38,549 nt of DNA, from assembly GCA_017962085.1 (NCBI GenBank), contig JAGCWA010000001.1, forward strand, positions 1 through 38,549. The letters are read 5' to 3'. Source of the DNA: Paludibacteraceae bacterium (GTDB lineage Bacteria; Bacteroidota; Bacteroidia; Bacteroidales; Paludibacteraceae). The position numbers and the translations under genes were made by a program. Positions within the stretch are counted from its first letter, which is position 1, and every line of letters begins with the position of its first letter. The notes under the pieces are model-generated. The model was not told where the DNA came from. It saw only the letters and a list, made by a program, of their open reading frames with translations, and did not search any database. Shown one piece after another: positions 1 to 6,714 of the stretch.

Positions 1-1920
1 GAGATCCTTCTCCGACACAATATCTATGCCGTCAGTGAACGGATTCGGGTATATACTTATGTCATCAGAACTGTTTTCTTCCACGGCTGATCCTTCTGAG
101 AAGTAGGCCTTGACTGTCACCACATCCTTGACGGATGGGACTATATATCCTCCGTCTTCGGTTGCCTCCAAGCGATCTCCACGGTCGGTCAACACACTAT
201 CCACCCTATAGCCTTTTTCCGGAACTATCTGCACCTCACAATCATTTCCGAACCATGTAAGTGTATCTGGAACAATCACCTTGCCTTTGCCATAAGATTC
301 TCCCTTCACTCTGAACGTCTCCCGATAAATTGCAAGAAAACAGGATTTCACTCCCCCATCGTTCTCCCGGCTCGATACGATCTGGTTCTTCTCCCATGGA
401 TTCCAGTTTAAGGCTGAACCATTTACATTATAATCAAAATCTCCTTCTCCAGACACAAATAGGCACCCCAATAATGGACTGGTTTTTATTACTGGCTGTA
501 GTATCGGCATAATATAGGTATAGCAAAAATCTGTTTCTCCCGTATATTTTACAAACTCTTCCGCATTAGAAACATTTTTGTATTGAATGTCCTTCGCCTT
601 GTCAGAAAACGACATCACATGATCTTTGCCAAACAACATATTTAATTCGACATGATTAAAATCCTCATCATAATCAAAATAAAACTCCTCCTTCTGATCT
701 ATTTGGTGCATATACTGCGAATTAATACCCTTATATGGTTCTTCTATCGCAGTGAAAGACAAATCTGAATTGACTTTGTAACACCTTAATGTGTCATAAT
801 TTCTTAAATCATTCCAATAAAACAACGCCTCAAGCGTACCATCCTTTCCTTGGCGGATGATCTGAGGCACGCTGTCCCATCCCACTTTTTTGTATGCAAG
901 CAGTTTTATCGTATCATCAGCTATGCTGAGTTTTTCGATTACCGCATCTAGATTATGAAGACCCAAGCCAGATATACCCATCTCATAGCAGGAAGAATAG
1001 ACATAGACAGGATTACTTTGATCCGGATTTATCTGGATGGAATCACTCTGGAATGGATAGGCAAGGTACATCGTGTCTCCGAATATATACATCCGCGTTT
1101 CGGGTTCATTGAATCCGAACGCATGATATAGATATTCTATACGTTCTCCTCCGATAGCATATTCCCACACTGGCTCTAAATCAGCTGTAAGTTTAGCAAA
1201 GTACCATTTGTCTACACCACATTGCCAATCCTCTCCCTCAAAATTGTTATAGATTTCTCCTATATGATAAATGCCATCACTCTGACCTTCAGCACATATA
1301 AAATCACTTAGCCTTTTATGGTAAGGAATTTGAATGGATTTTATAAAGTGACCATCATAAGTATCTACTGAAATTAAGAACTGATCCTGATTTTGTAATG
1401 TTTTACCTGTGTCCAAAACAGCAACAATGTGATTCTCATAATAAAGAGTATCCACATGGATACTATCAGATTTTTCCACATGAACATATACATACATTCT
1501 ATCTTCATTTGGGTCAAAAAACATTTCGTCACATACTATATTCAATTCCAGACGTTCATCATCTTTCGTATTTACATTAACTTCCTTATACCACAACACT
1601 TCATAGTCAGACGAAAATTTAATAATAGCATTTGCATATATATTCGGATTGTTTTTCACATTTCCATCGGGAATCTCCAGTCTATATCCAAAACGAACAG
1701 AAGAGTAAATATTACCTTCTTTGTCATATGTGTATTGTCTCATCAAGGGTGTCCAAGTATCATTGCACTTGAACTGCAGCAATTTTTCCAATGCCAACCC
1801 TCTATCACCCTCCGTAATAAGCACCGTACTAAGCGTGTCATTCGCTAACAAATAGGAGATTTGAAAGGCTGGCAATGCAATTAGCATTGCCAACCTAATT
1901 AATATTGCGTTTATCCTCAT
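1..1920 (-). CDS. Secreted T9SS-type surface protein of unknown function (partial, runs off left edge)
   Basis: The reverse strand is open for 640 codons from an ATG at 1920 to the window edge with no stop, so the C-terminus is missing. The N-terminus is a signal peptide: a short basic start, then a hydrophobic stretch (about residues 4-25) ending near Leu-Leu-Ala. The middle is rich in Tyr, Asp and aromatic residues with beta-propeller-like phrases. The last visible residues (about 621-640) contain SIYPNPF, the usual opening of a type A T9SS sorting domain, so the protein is probably exported by the type IX system and attached at the cell surface. I do not recognise the passenger domain. The ATG overlaps the stop of the upstream small ORF (ATGA), implying coupled translation. 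Base composition is visibly AT-richer than the dcw genes. The open frame is certain; the T9SS assignment is strong; function is unknown. Confidence 0.85.
   Translation of the reverse strand, partial: MRINAILIRLAMLIALPAFQISYLLANDTLSTVLITEGDRGLALEKLLQFKCNDTWTPLMRQYTYDKEGNIYSSVRFGYRLEIPDGNVKNNPNIYANAIIKFSSDYEVLWYKEVNVNTKDDERLELNIVCDEMFFDPNEDRMYVYVHVEKSDSIHVDTLYYENHIVAVLDTGKTLQNQDQFLISVDTYDGHFIKSIQIPYHKRLSDFICAEGQSDGIYHIGEIYNNFEGEDWQCGVDKWYFAKLTADLEPVWEYAIGGERIEYLYHAFGFNEPETRMYIFGDTMYLAYPFQSDSIQINPDQSNPVYVYSSCYEMGISGLGLHNLDAVIEKLSIADDTIKLLAYKKVGWDSVPQIIRQGKDGTLEALFYWNDLRNYDTLRCYKVNSDLSFTAIEEPYKGINSQYMHQIDQKEEFYFDYDEDFNHVELNMLFGKDHVMSFSDKAKDIQYKNVSNAEEFVKYTGETDFCYTYIMPILQPVIKTSPLLGCLFVSGEGDFDYNVNGSALNWNPWEKNQIVSSRENDGGVKSCFLAIYRETFRVKGESYGKGKVIVPDTLTWFGNDCEVQIVPEKGYRVDSVLTDRGDRLEATEDGGYIVPSVKDVVTVKAYFSEGSAVEENSSDDISIYPNPFTDGIDIVSEKDL
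1867..1895 (-). repeat. Perfect 12-bp inverted repeat inside signal-peptide codons
   Basis: GGCTGGCAATGC at 1867-1878 and GCATTGCCAACC at 1884-1895 pair over 12 positions (one G-T wobble in the RNA) around a 5-nt loop. It covers roughly codons 9-18 of the T9SS gene and is followed on the minus strand by a short T-rich stretch. It could slow early translation or act as an attenuator; that role is inference. Confidence 0.6.
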
Positions 1921-2201
1921 TTTACCACAAACGTTGAAGAACATACCTGATTATCTATCATCACTTTCAACACATACGTATTGGGTGCGAGCTGGTTACC
2001 AAGTCTCAAATCCTGATCCGCAGCATGTTGCATGCTCGGTCCATAATGCAATCCTGTAGGAGTACCGCTCAGACTGAGAACTTCCATATATACCACCGAT
2101 GGTTTCTCCACATGGACATTTGCCAATGTGACATACTGAGTGATGAGATATTGGAGGCATGTAGCCACCATTTCTTGCACAAACATCAAGGTTTTGTTCA
2201 T
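1917..2201 (-). CDS. Small ORF resembling a T9SS C-terminal sorting domain
   Basis: This 94-residue ORF is read from the ATG at 2201; an open frame extends upstream to 2318 but begins with an unhelpful basic stretch. The last 60 or so residues resemble the beta-sandwich end of type A T9SS sorting domains or of small secreted DUF3244-like proteins: a VYMEVLSLSG strand-turn, then APNTYVLKV and a final STFVVK. No clear passenger domain precedes it. Its stop overlaps the start of the downstream T9SS gene by 4 bases. A good Bacteroidetes promoter lies about 130 bases upstream. It may be a genuine small secreted protein or the surviving C-terminus of a decayed surface-protein gene. Start choice is uncertain and no clear ribosome-binding site is seen. 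Confidence 0.5.
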   Translation of the reverse strand: MNKTLMFVQEMVATCLQYLITQYVTLANVHVEKPSVVYMEVLSLSGTPTGLHYGPSMQHAADQDLRLGNQLAPNTYVLKVMIDNQVCSSTFVVK

Positions 2202-2334
2202 AAAAAACATCTTAAATATAATTATTATTAAACGTACATGGATATATTTCCTTTCCACATCATTCGTTTCCCGCCACGATGGGATAAGATGTCGCTGCGC
2301 CGATGCCCTTGGTCGCATTCGGACACTTCGGTTG

Positions 2335-2365
2335 CAAAAGTAAATGTTTTTTACGAAACATCAAG
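2335..2365 (-). promoter_or_regulatory. Bacteroidetes-type promoter for the T9SS gene pair
   Basis: Read on the minus strand, CTTG (2365-2362) is followed after 19 bases by TACTTTTG (2342-2335), matching the TTTG/TAnnTTTG consensus of the Bacteroidetes primary sigma factor. Transcription would start near 2329, giving a leader of about 130 bases before the small ORF. Confidence 0.6.
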
Positions 2366-2445
2366 CATTGCAAATGATTTTTCAAAAACATTTTTAACAG
2401 TCTTGCGGAACAGCCGTGAAAGAGCGCAGACGTCTGGGAGGGCAA

Positions 2446-2709
2446 CCTATTGCCAATCCTATATTCGTTCAACTTAGCGAATGAAAGAGTTGTCATTAAT
2501 GTATTTTTACTTCTTAATATCTTTTTCCACATAACTGTCCCATTTGAGTCGCATTTATATAACGTATAATAGTCGTGATATTACATATATCCGTCTTCAT
2601 CTGTTATTATTTCCATAGGGCCTTTCTCCGGTTGTTTTGCCCAATCCAACTCTAAAGCACAATCACCAGTAGAAAGCACTTCGGAATTAGTTGTTTTTTT
2701 TGTTAAGTT
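2446..2709 (-). pseudogene. Decayed fragment of a surface or propeller-type protein, interrupted by an in-frame stop
   Basis: One minus-strand frame reads as convincing protein on both sides of a single TAA at 2583-2581. Before it come phrases such as LDWAKQPEKG and EIITDEDGYM; after it come YTLYKCDSNGTVMWKKIL and further residues to about 2446. The motif 'DSNG-x-V-x-WKK' is typical of repeated beta-propeller segments in Bacteroidetes secreted proteins. The frame has no ATG before the stop codon upstream at 2712-2710, so the 5' end is also missing. It is probably a remnant of a gene related to the neighbouring T9SS proteins. The identification of the family is inference. Confidence 0.45.
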
Positions 2710-2992
2710 TCAAACAAATCGACCATTTTTGTGATAAGTTTACATATGTTATTTACGTAAAAACGACATACGAAACAAAAAAGACTAAAAGTTTTTTTTC
2801 AACAAGTTTTTCAAACAATTTGTAAGTCAATCCGTCATTCCGTTCGATAAAAATAGCAAAATGATAGTTTAAGCATCGATTTTTATACAAAGTGTCATCC
2901 AAAACTATCATTTTTAATTGTTTACAAAAGAAAAATATTCATTTTGTTAGCAAAAAAAGTTGTTAAGATATACTTCGATTAGGGAAAATTGT
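2710..2992. other. AT-rich intergenic stretch
   Basis: Apart from poly-A and poly-T tracts I see no credible ORF, RNA gene or strong hairpin between the pseudogene and the serC promoter. Confidence 0.5.
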
Positions 2993-3000
2993 TACCTTTG
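2993..3000 (+). promoter_or_regulatory. Probable serC promoter, -7 element
   Basis: TACCTTTG fits TAnnTTTG and is followed by a leader of about 65 bases before the serC ATG. No good TTTG-like -33 element is found at 19-21 bases upstream, so the assignment rests on the -7 box and its position. Confidence 0.45.
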
Positions 3001-3070
3001 CGACGAATTTCCGAAAAGGAAAGGGAACGAATAAATTAAAATACAAACATATAACTAATTGGTTTAGAAT

Positions 3071-4156
3071 ATGAAAATGCACAATTTTAATGCTGGTCCA
3101 TCCATCCTTCCACGCGAAGTGATCGAGGACACCGCAAAAGCAGTTTTGGATTTCGAGGGACACGGTCTTTCCATTCTTGAAATCAGTCACCGCGCAAAAT
3201 ACTTCCAACCGGTAGTAGACGAGGCGGAGGCATTGTTCAAGGAGTTGTTAAACATTCCTGACGGATACAAAGTACTTTTCCTCGGTGGCGGTGCCAGCCT
3301 GGAATTCTGCATGGTTCCATACAACTTCCTCCACAAGAAGGCAGGTTATGTGAACACTGGCGTATGGGCAAAGAAGGCCATGAAAGAGGCTAAGCGCTTC
3401 GGTGAGGTCGTAGAGGTAGCATCCAGCGCGGACACTACTTACAACTACTTGCCAAAGGGTTACAGCGTACCAGCTGACTTGGATTACTTGCACATCACCA
3501 CCAACAACACGATCTACGGAACGGAGTTGCACGCAGATCCGAACGTACCAGTACGTTTGATCGCCGATATGTCTTCCGACATCTTCTCCCGTCCAATCGA
3601 CGTGGCTAAGTACGATTGCATCTACGGTGGCGCACAAAAGAACTTGGCTCCTGCCGGTGTCACTTTCGTCATCGTGAAAGAGAGCGCATTGACCAAGGAA
3701 GAGGGTTCCATCCCTACGATGTTGGACTACCGCACACACATAGCCAACGGTTCCATGTTCAACACTCCTCCGGTATTGCCGGTTTACACCGCATTGTTGA
3801 ACCTCAGATGGATCAAGAAGCAAGGTGGTGTGAAGGAGATGCAACGTCGCGCCGAGGAGCGTGCCAACCTGCTCTACAGCAAGATTGACAACAGCAAGAT
3901 CTTCAAGCCAACGATCGCCGACAAGAACGACCGTTCCTACATGAACATCTGCTTCGTGTTGAAGGACGAGTTGCTCGACAGGAAAGAGGAGATCGAGAAG
4001 GACTTCATGGCATTCGCTACGGAGAGAGGCATGGTAGGTATCAAGGGTCACCGTTCAGTGGGCGGTTTCCGCGCTTCTTGCTACAACGCACTGCCGCTTG
4101 AGAGCGTGAAGGCTTTGGTTGACTGCATCGACGAGTACGAGGCAAAATTCAAATAA
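3071..4156 (+). CDS. serC: Phosphoserine aminotransferase
   Basis: SerC converts 3-phosphohydroxypyruvate plus glutamate to O-phosphoserine and 2-oxoglutarate, using pyridoxal phosphate. It can also act on the parallel vitamin B6 intermediate. The 361-residue length is normal. Visible family features are the N-terminal [11 protein letters not shown], the phosphate/cofactor segment GGGAS (72-76), NNTIYGTE (145-152), ADMSSD (165-170) and the cofactor lysine in [12 protein letters not shown] (Lys190). The ATG at 3071 gives the standard N-terminus seen in Bacteroidales homologues. serA follows 70 bases downstream on the same strand, with a palindrome between them, so the two form a serine-synthesis operon. 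Confidence 0.97.
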   Translation: MKMHNFNAGPSILPREVIEDTAKAVLDFEGHGLSILEISHRAKYFQPVVDEAEALFKELLNIPDGYKVLFLGGGASLEFCMVPYNFLHKKAGYVNTGVWAKKAMKEAKRFGEVVEVASSADTTYNYLPKGYSVPADLDYLHITTNNTIYGTELHADPNVPVRLIADMSSDIFSRPIDVAKYDCIYGGAQKNLAPAGVTFVIVKESALTKEEGSIPTMLDYRTHIANGSMFNTPPVLPVYTALLNLRWIKKQGGVKEMQRRAEERANLLYSKIDNSKIFKPTIADKNDRSYMNICFVLKDELLDRKEEIEKDFMAFATERGMVGIKGHRSVGGFRASCYNALPLESVKALVDCIDEYEAKFK

Positions 4157-4179
4157 TCAGAAATAATAATCCATGATAG

Positions 4180-4205
4180 TAGAGACGTAGCGTGCTGCGT
4201 CTCTA
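4180..4205. repeat. REP-like palindrome between serC and serA
   Basis: The arms AGAGACGTAG and CTGCGTCTCT, plus one flanking T-A pair, form an 11-bp stem (one G-T) around the loop CGTG. Palindromes beginning AGAGACG and ending CGTCTCT are common dispersed intergenic repeats in several bacterial groups. There is no T-tract, so it is unlikely to be a terminator. It may adjust the relative levels of serC and serA or stabilise the mRNA. Confidence 0.6.
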
Positions 4206-4226
4206 TATCATTAAAAAGATACAGAT

Positions 4227-5144
4227 ATGAAGGTATTAGTAGCCACAGAAAAACCGTTCGCTAAAGTAGCCATCGACGGTATAAAGAAAGAGTTGGACGC
4301 TGCCGGATTCGACATGGTCCTTTTAGAGAAATACACCGAGAAGAAGCAGTTGTTGGACGCAGCGGCTGACGCTGAGGCAATCATCATCCGTAGCGATGTG
4401 ATCGACGCTGAGGTGTTCGACGCAGCGAAGAAGTTGAAGATCGTCGTTCGCGCAGGTGCAGGATACGACAACGTAGACTTGGCAGCAGCCACCGCACACA
4501 ACGTATGCGTGATGAACACTCCAGGCCAGAACGCCAACGCGGTAGCTGAGTTGGTATTCGGTTTGTTGGTATTCGCCGCACGTAACTTCTACAACGGAAA
4601 GTCCGGTTCTGAGTTGATGGGCAAGAAGCTCGGTTTGTTGGCATTCGGAAACGTAGGCCGCAACGTGGCTCGCATCGCGAAGGGCTTCGGCATGGACGTA
4701 TACGCTTACGACGCGTTCTGCCCAGCATCAGCCATCGAATCAGCTGGTGTGAAGGCGGTAGCCAACCAGAACGAGTTGTTCAAGACTTGCGACATCGTTT
4801 CTTTGCACATCCCTGCAACACCTGAGACGAAGAACAGCATCAACTACGATATGGTAGGCCAGATGAAGAAGGGCGCCGTGTTGATCAACACAGCCCGCAA
4901 GGAGGTTATCGACGAGGCTGGTTTGCTCAAGTTGATGGCTGAGCGCGAGGATCTGAAGTACATCACGGACATCATGCCAGCAGCCAACGACGAGTTCGCT
5001 AAGTTCGAGGGCCGTTACTTCTCAACGCCTAAGAAGATGGGTGCGCAGACCACTGAGGCCAACACCAACGCCGGTATCGCAGCCGCTAAGCAAATCGTAG
5101 ACTTCATCAAGAACGGTAACGAGAAGTTCAGAGTGAACAAATAA
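4227..5144 (+). CDS. serA: D-3-phosphoglycerate dehydrogenase, short form without ACT domain
   Basis: SerA oxidises 3-phosphoglycerate to 3-phosphohydroxypyruvate with NAD, the committed step of serine synthesis. The protein has 305 residues: the catalytic and Rossmann domains of the D-2-hydroxyacid dehydrogenase family, ending before any ACT regulatory domain (E. coli SerA has about 410 residues). Visible elements are RAGAGYDNVDLAAA (75-88), the nucleotide-binding GLLAFGNVGRNVAR (136-149) and the substrate arginine in LINTARKEVIDE (Arg224). Where most relatives have HIGxxT with the catalytic histidine, this protein reads STPKKMGAQTTEA (266-278), placing lysine there. I recall similar KKMGAQT forms in other Bacteroidales. 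It is co-transcribed with serC and followed by a strong terminator. Confidence 0.93.
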   Translation: MKVLVATEKPFAKVAIDGIKKELDAAGFDMVLLEKYTEKKQLLDAAADAEAIIIRSDVIDAEVFDAAKKLKIVVRAGAGYDNVDLAAATAHNVCVMNTPGQNANAVAELVFGLLVFAARNFYNGKSGSELMGKKLGLLAFGNVGRNVARIAKGFGMDVYAYDAFCPASAIESAGVKAVANQNELFKTCDIVSLHIPATPETKNSINYDMVGQMKKGAVLINTARKEVIDEAGLLKLMAEREDLKYITDIMPAANDEFAKFEGRYFSTPKKMGAQTTEANTNAGIAAAKQIVDFIKNGNEKFRVNK

Positions 5145-5167
5145 CAAACGCATAAAGATCAACGGAG

Positions 5168-5204
5168 AAGGCGACGAGTCGATGGCTTGTCGCCTTTCTT
5201 ATTT
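5168..5204 (+). terminator. Intrinsic terminator of the serC-serA operon
   Basis: AAGGCGACGAG (5168-5178) pairs with CTTGTCGCCTT (5186-5196), giving an 11-bp stem with one G-T and a 7-base loop, followed by TCTTATTT. It lies 23 bases after the serA stop. Confidence 0.85.
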
Positions 5205-5238
5205 GTAGAACGGAAGGATATTCTCCCCTTACAGGGAC

Positions 5239-5310
5239 AAAAAAACCACCGGAGGAAAGGAATCACTCCGATGGCTTTGGGCATGGCTAAGAATCGCAAT
5301 CAACCATACC
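5239..5310 (-). repeat. Two-hairpin module, copy 1 (ends as a terminator on the minus strand)
   Basis: Read on the minus strand, hairpin A pairs GGTATGGTTG with TAGCCATGCC (10 pairs including G-U) around a loop containing TTGCGATTC. It is followed by a terminator hairpin CCATCGGAG/CTCCGGTGG (one mismatch) and seven T residues. This is the first of three copies spaced 454 and 456 bases apart. Confidence 0.6.
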
Positions 5311-5571
5311 TAACGCTCATAGACAAATGATGTCGTGAGCAAGTTTACAAATAAAAGGTGTTTTTTTATATATCTTCCAAATCATTTCCCATCCGCAACG
5401 GCCAACCAACAACCAAAGCTATACAATCACATCATTCACTTAACCCGTAAGCGAAAACAGGGAAAGATATTTGTCAATAATTTCACACACATAATTAACG
5501 CAAAGAACAAAGGGATTCTTCCCAAAAGCAACCTGGTAACATGACAAATCACAATTGTCGAATCACCTTTA
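5239..5571 (-). ncRNA. Candidate structured small RNA, unit 1
   Basis: There is no credible ORF here. A -7-like box TATATTTG (minus strand, 5584-5577) would start an RNA near 5571 that ends at the copy 1 terminator, about 333 nt long; the -33 element is poor. Shared with unit 2 are the 14-mer TTAC[AG]AATAAAAGG (plus-strand reading, here 5345-5358), a small hairpin next to it (5315-5340), the conserved-loop hairpin A and the terminator. Function is unknown; expression is inferred. Confidence 0.3.
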
Positions 5572-5576
5572 CATTG

Positions 5577-5584
5577 CAAATATA
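5577..5584 (-). promoter_or_regulatory. Possible promoter of RNA unit 1, -7 element
   Basis: TATATTTG on the minus strand matches TAnnTTTG exactly. No TTTG-like element is present at the expected distance, so this is tentative. Confidence 0.3.
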
Positions 5585-5692
5585 GTCTTTCCGCAATAAA
5601 AAACCATATTTCATACAAAAAAATTCAAAAAATTTTTCAAATATTTTTTCAACCCAAAATTTACGATGAAAAACAAAGCGAGGAAGTGAGAC

Positions 5693-5758
5693 AAAAGCCA
5701 CCGAAGCGTATCACTTCGGTGGCAATTAGCATGGTTGGGAATCGCAAAACAACCATAC
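5693..5758 (-). repeat. Two-hairpin module, copy 2
   Basis: Minus-strand hairpin A pairs GTATGGTTG with CAACCATGC around a loop containing TTGCGATTC. The terminator hairpin is perfect over 10 bp, GCCACCGAAG/CTTCGGTGGC with a 7-base loop, followed by TTTTGTCTC. It shares loop, order and spacing with copies 1 and 3. Confidence 0.65.
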
Positions 5759-6027
5759 AATAAAACATTAGGAATCAATACGTTCCTAACAATATATTAC
5801 GAATAAAAGGATTGTTCAGTTCCCTCAAGCCAGACGCATCGCGACAATGCGCCATCTGACATACATCAAAAAATTTCAAGTCGAGAAACATCATGGAGCA
5901 AAGTTTCCGAAAAAAAGACACTAATTTCCCATCCGTCATTTCTAACAGATTGTTCCACAGTCGATTGAAAACTTCGATTCACTTTGTTTCATAAGAAATA
6001 TAACAAACTCTTCTGCAATCATTCTTA
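5693..6027 (-). ncRNA. Candidate structured small RNA, unit 2
   Basis: A predicted promoter at 6064-6033 would give an RNA of about 335 nt ending at the copy 2 terminator, almost the same length as unit 1. The unit holds a perfect 7-bp hairpin TTAGGAA/TTCCTAA (5768-5789), the conserved 14-mer (5797-5810) and a bulged stem around GTCAG...GCGCAT/ATGCGTCTGGC. No ORF longer than about 16 codons with protein-like character is seen. The two-unit structural match supports an RNA gene; transcription is inferred. Confidence 0.35.
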
Positions 6028-6032
6028 TGAAT

Positions 6033-6064
6033 TAAATATAAGAAATATTTTAAAATAAATCAAA
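6033..6064 (-). promoter_or_regulatory. Possible promoter of RNA unit 2
   Basis: On the minus strand TTTG (6064-6061) is followed after 20 bases by TATATTTA (6040-6033), one base off TAnnTTTG. Confidence 0.4.
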
Positions 6065-6148
6065 TCAAACAGATGATTTTTTTAAATACGACCCAGACAA
6101 AATCAATTAATTACCAAATATCAATAGAAATAGATATATATCTATTAT

Positions 6149-6218
6149 AAAAGCCACCGAAGGAGGAGTTCCAACGATGGCTTATTTTGGGCGGTTGGGA
6201 ATCGCAATACAACCGCCC
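6149..6218 (-). repeat. Two-hairpin module, copy 3 (probable terminator of the dcw operon)
   Basis: Minus-strand hairpin A is a perfect 9-bp stem GGGCGGTTG/CAACCGCCC around a loop with TTGCGATTC. It differs from copies 1 and 2 in both arms, so pairing is kept. It is followed by AAGCCATCG/CGGTGGCTT (one mismatch) and TTTTATAAT-like sequence. It starts about 20 bases after the yqeY stop and so probably ends the dcw transcript. An alternative 6-bp hairpin CCGAAG/CTTCGG (6217-6233) overlaps its upstream edge. Confidence 0.65.
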
Positions 6219-6239
6219 GAAGGAGCACTTCGGCCGAGA

Positions 6240-6689
6240 TTAAGCCAGAAGTGATTTAACTTTTTCGGAGATTGCCCTACCCTCCGCCTTGCCGGCGAGT
6301 TTTTTAGAGGCGACACCCATCACCTTACCCATTTCCTTAGCGGACGTGGCGCCCACCTCGGCGATAATCGCCTTCACGGCGGCGGTAAGTTCCTCGTCGC
6401 TCATCTGCTTCGGCAGGTATGCCTCGATGACAGCCGCCTCAGCCAATTCGTTCTCGGCCAATTCAGGGCGGTTCTGTTCCGTAAAGATAGCAGCGGACTC
6501 CTTTCTTTGTTTCACCATTTTTTGGAGGATCTTCAGGGCCGCATCATCGCTCAATTCACCATCGGAGTTCTTAGCCGTTTTAGCCTCGATGAACTCCTTC
6601 TTGACGCCGCGGAGCGCCTCCAGTTTCACTTTGTCGCGAGCGAGCATCGCCTTTTTGATGTCCTCGCTGATTTGATCAAATAAAGCCAT
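6240..6689 (-). CDS. yqeY: GatB/YqeY domain protein
   Basis: This 149-residue protein has the full YqeY family length. The N-terminus MALFDQISEDIKKAMLARDK and the helical body with EAYLPKQMSDEEL (about 88-100) and the C-terminal GKVMGVASKKLAGKAEG (about 121-137) are typical. The domain is related to the tail of the amidotransferase subunit GatB and is thought to bind tRNA; the cellular role of stand-alone YqeY is not established. It lies 25 bases after ftsZ2 on the same strand and is the last gene of the dcw run, followed directly by the copy 3 hairpin module. YqeY next to ftsZ is common in Bacteroidales. Confidence 0.93.
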   Translation of the reverse strand: MALFDQISEDIKKAMLARDKVKLEALRGVKKEFIEAKTAKNSDGELSDDAALKILQKMVKQRKESAAIFTEQNRPELAENELAEAAVIEAYLPKQMSDEELTAAVKAIIAEVGATSAKEMGKVMGVASKKLAGKAEGRAISEKVKSLLA

Positions 6690-6714
6690 AGACGTATATA
6701 TTTTTATTAACCAT

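Noticed and set aside
2260-2532. A 90-codon minus-strand ORF as an intact gene
   Set aside because: Its start lies inside a longer frame interrupted by TAA, its second half is not protein-like, and it contains the T9SS promoter; better read as part of a pseudogene.
5335-5544. A 69-codon plus-strand ORF in the serA-yqeY gap
   Set aside because: Composition is low-complexity and unlike a protein family, no promoter or ribosome site precedes it, and the minus strand shows the RNA-like structure.
5239-6218. The three modules as a CRISPR array
   Set aside because: Spacing of about 455 bases and diverged stems do not fit CRISPR repeats, and no cas gene is present.
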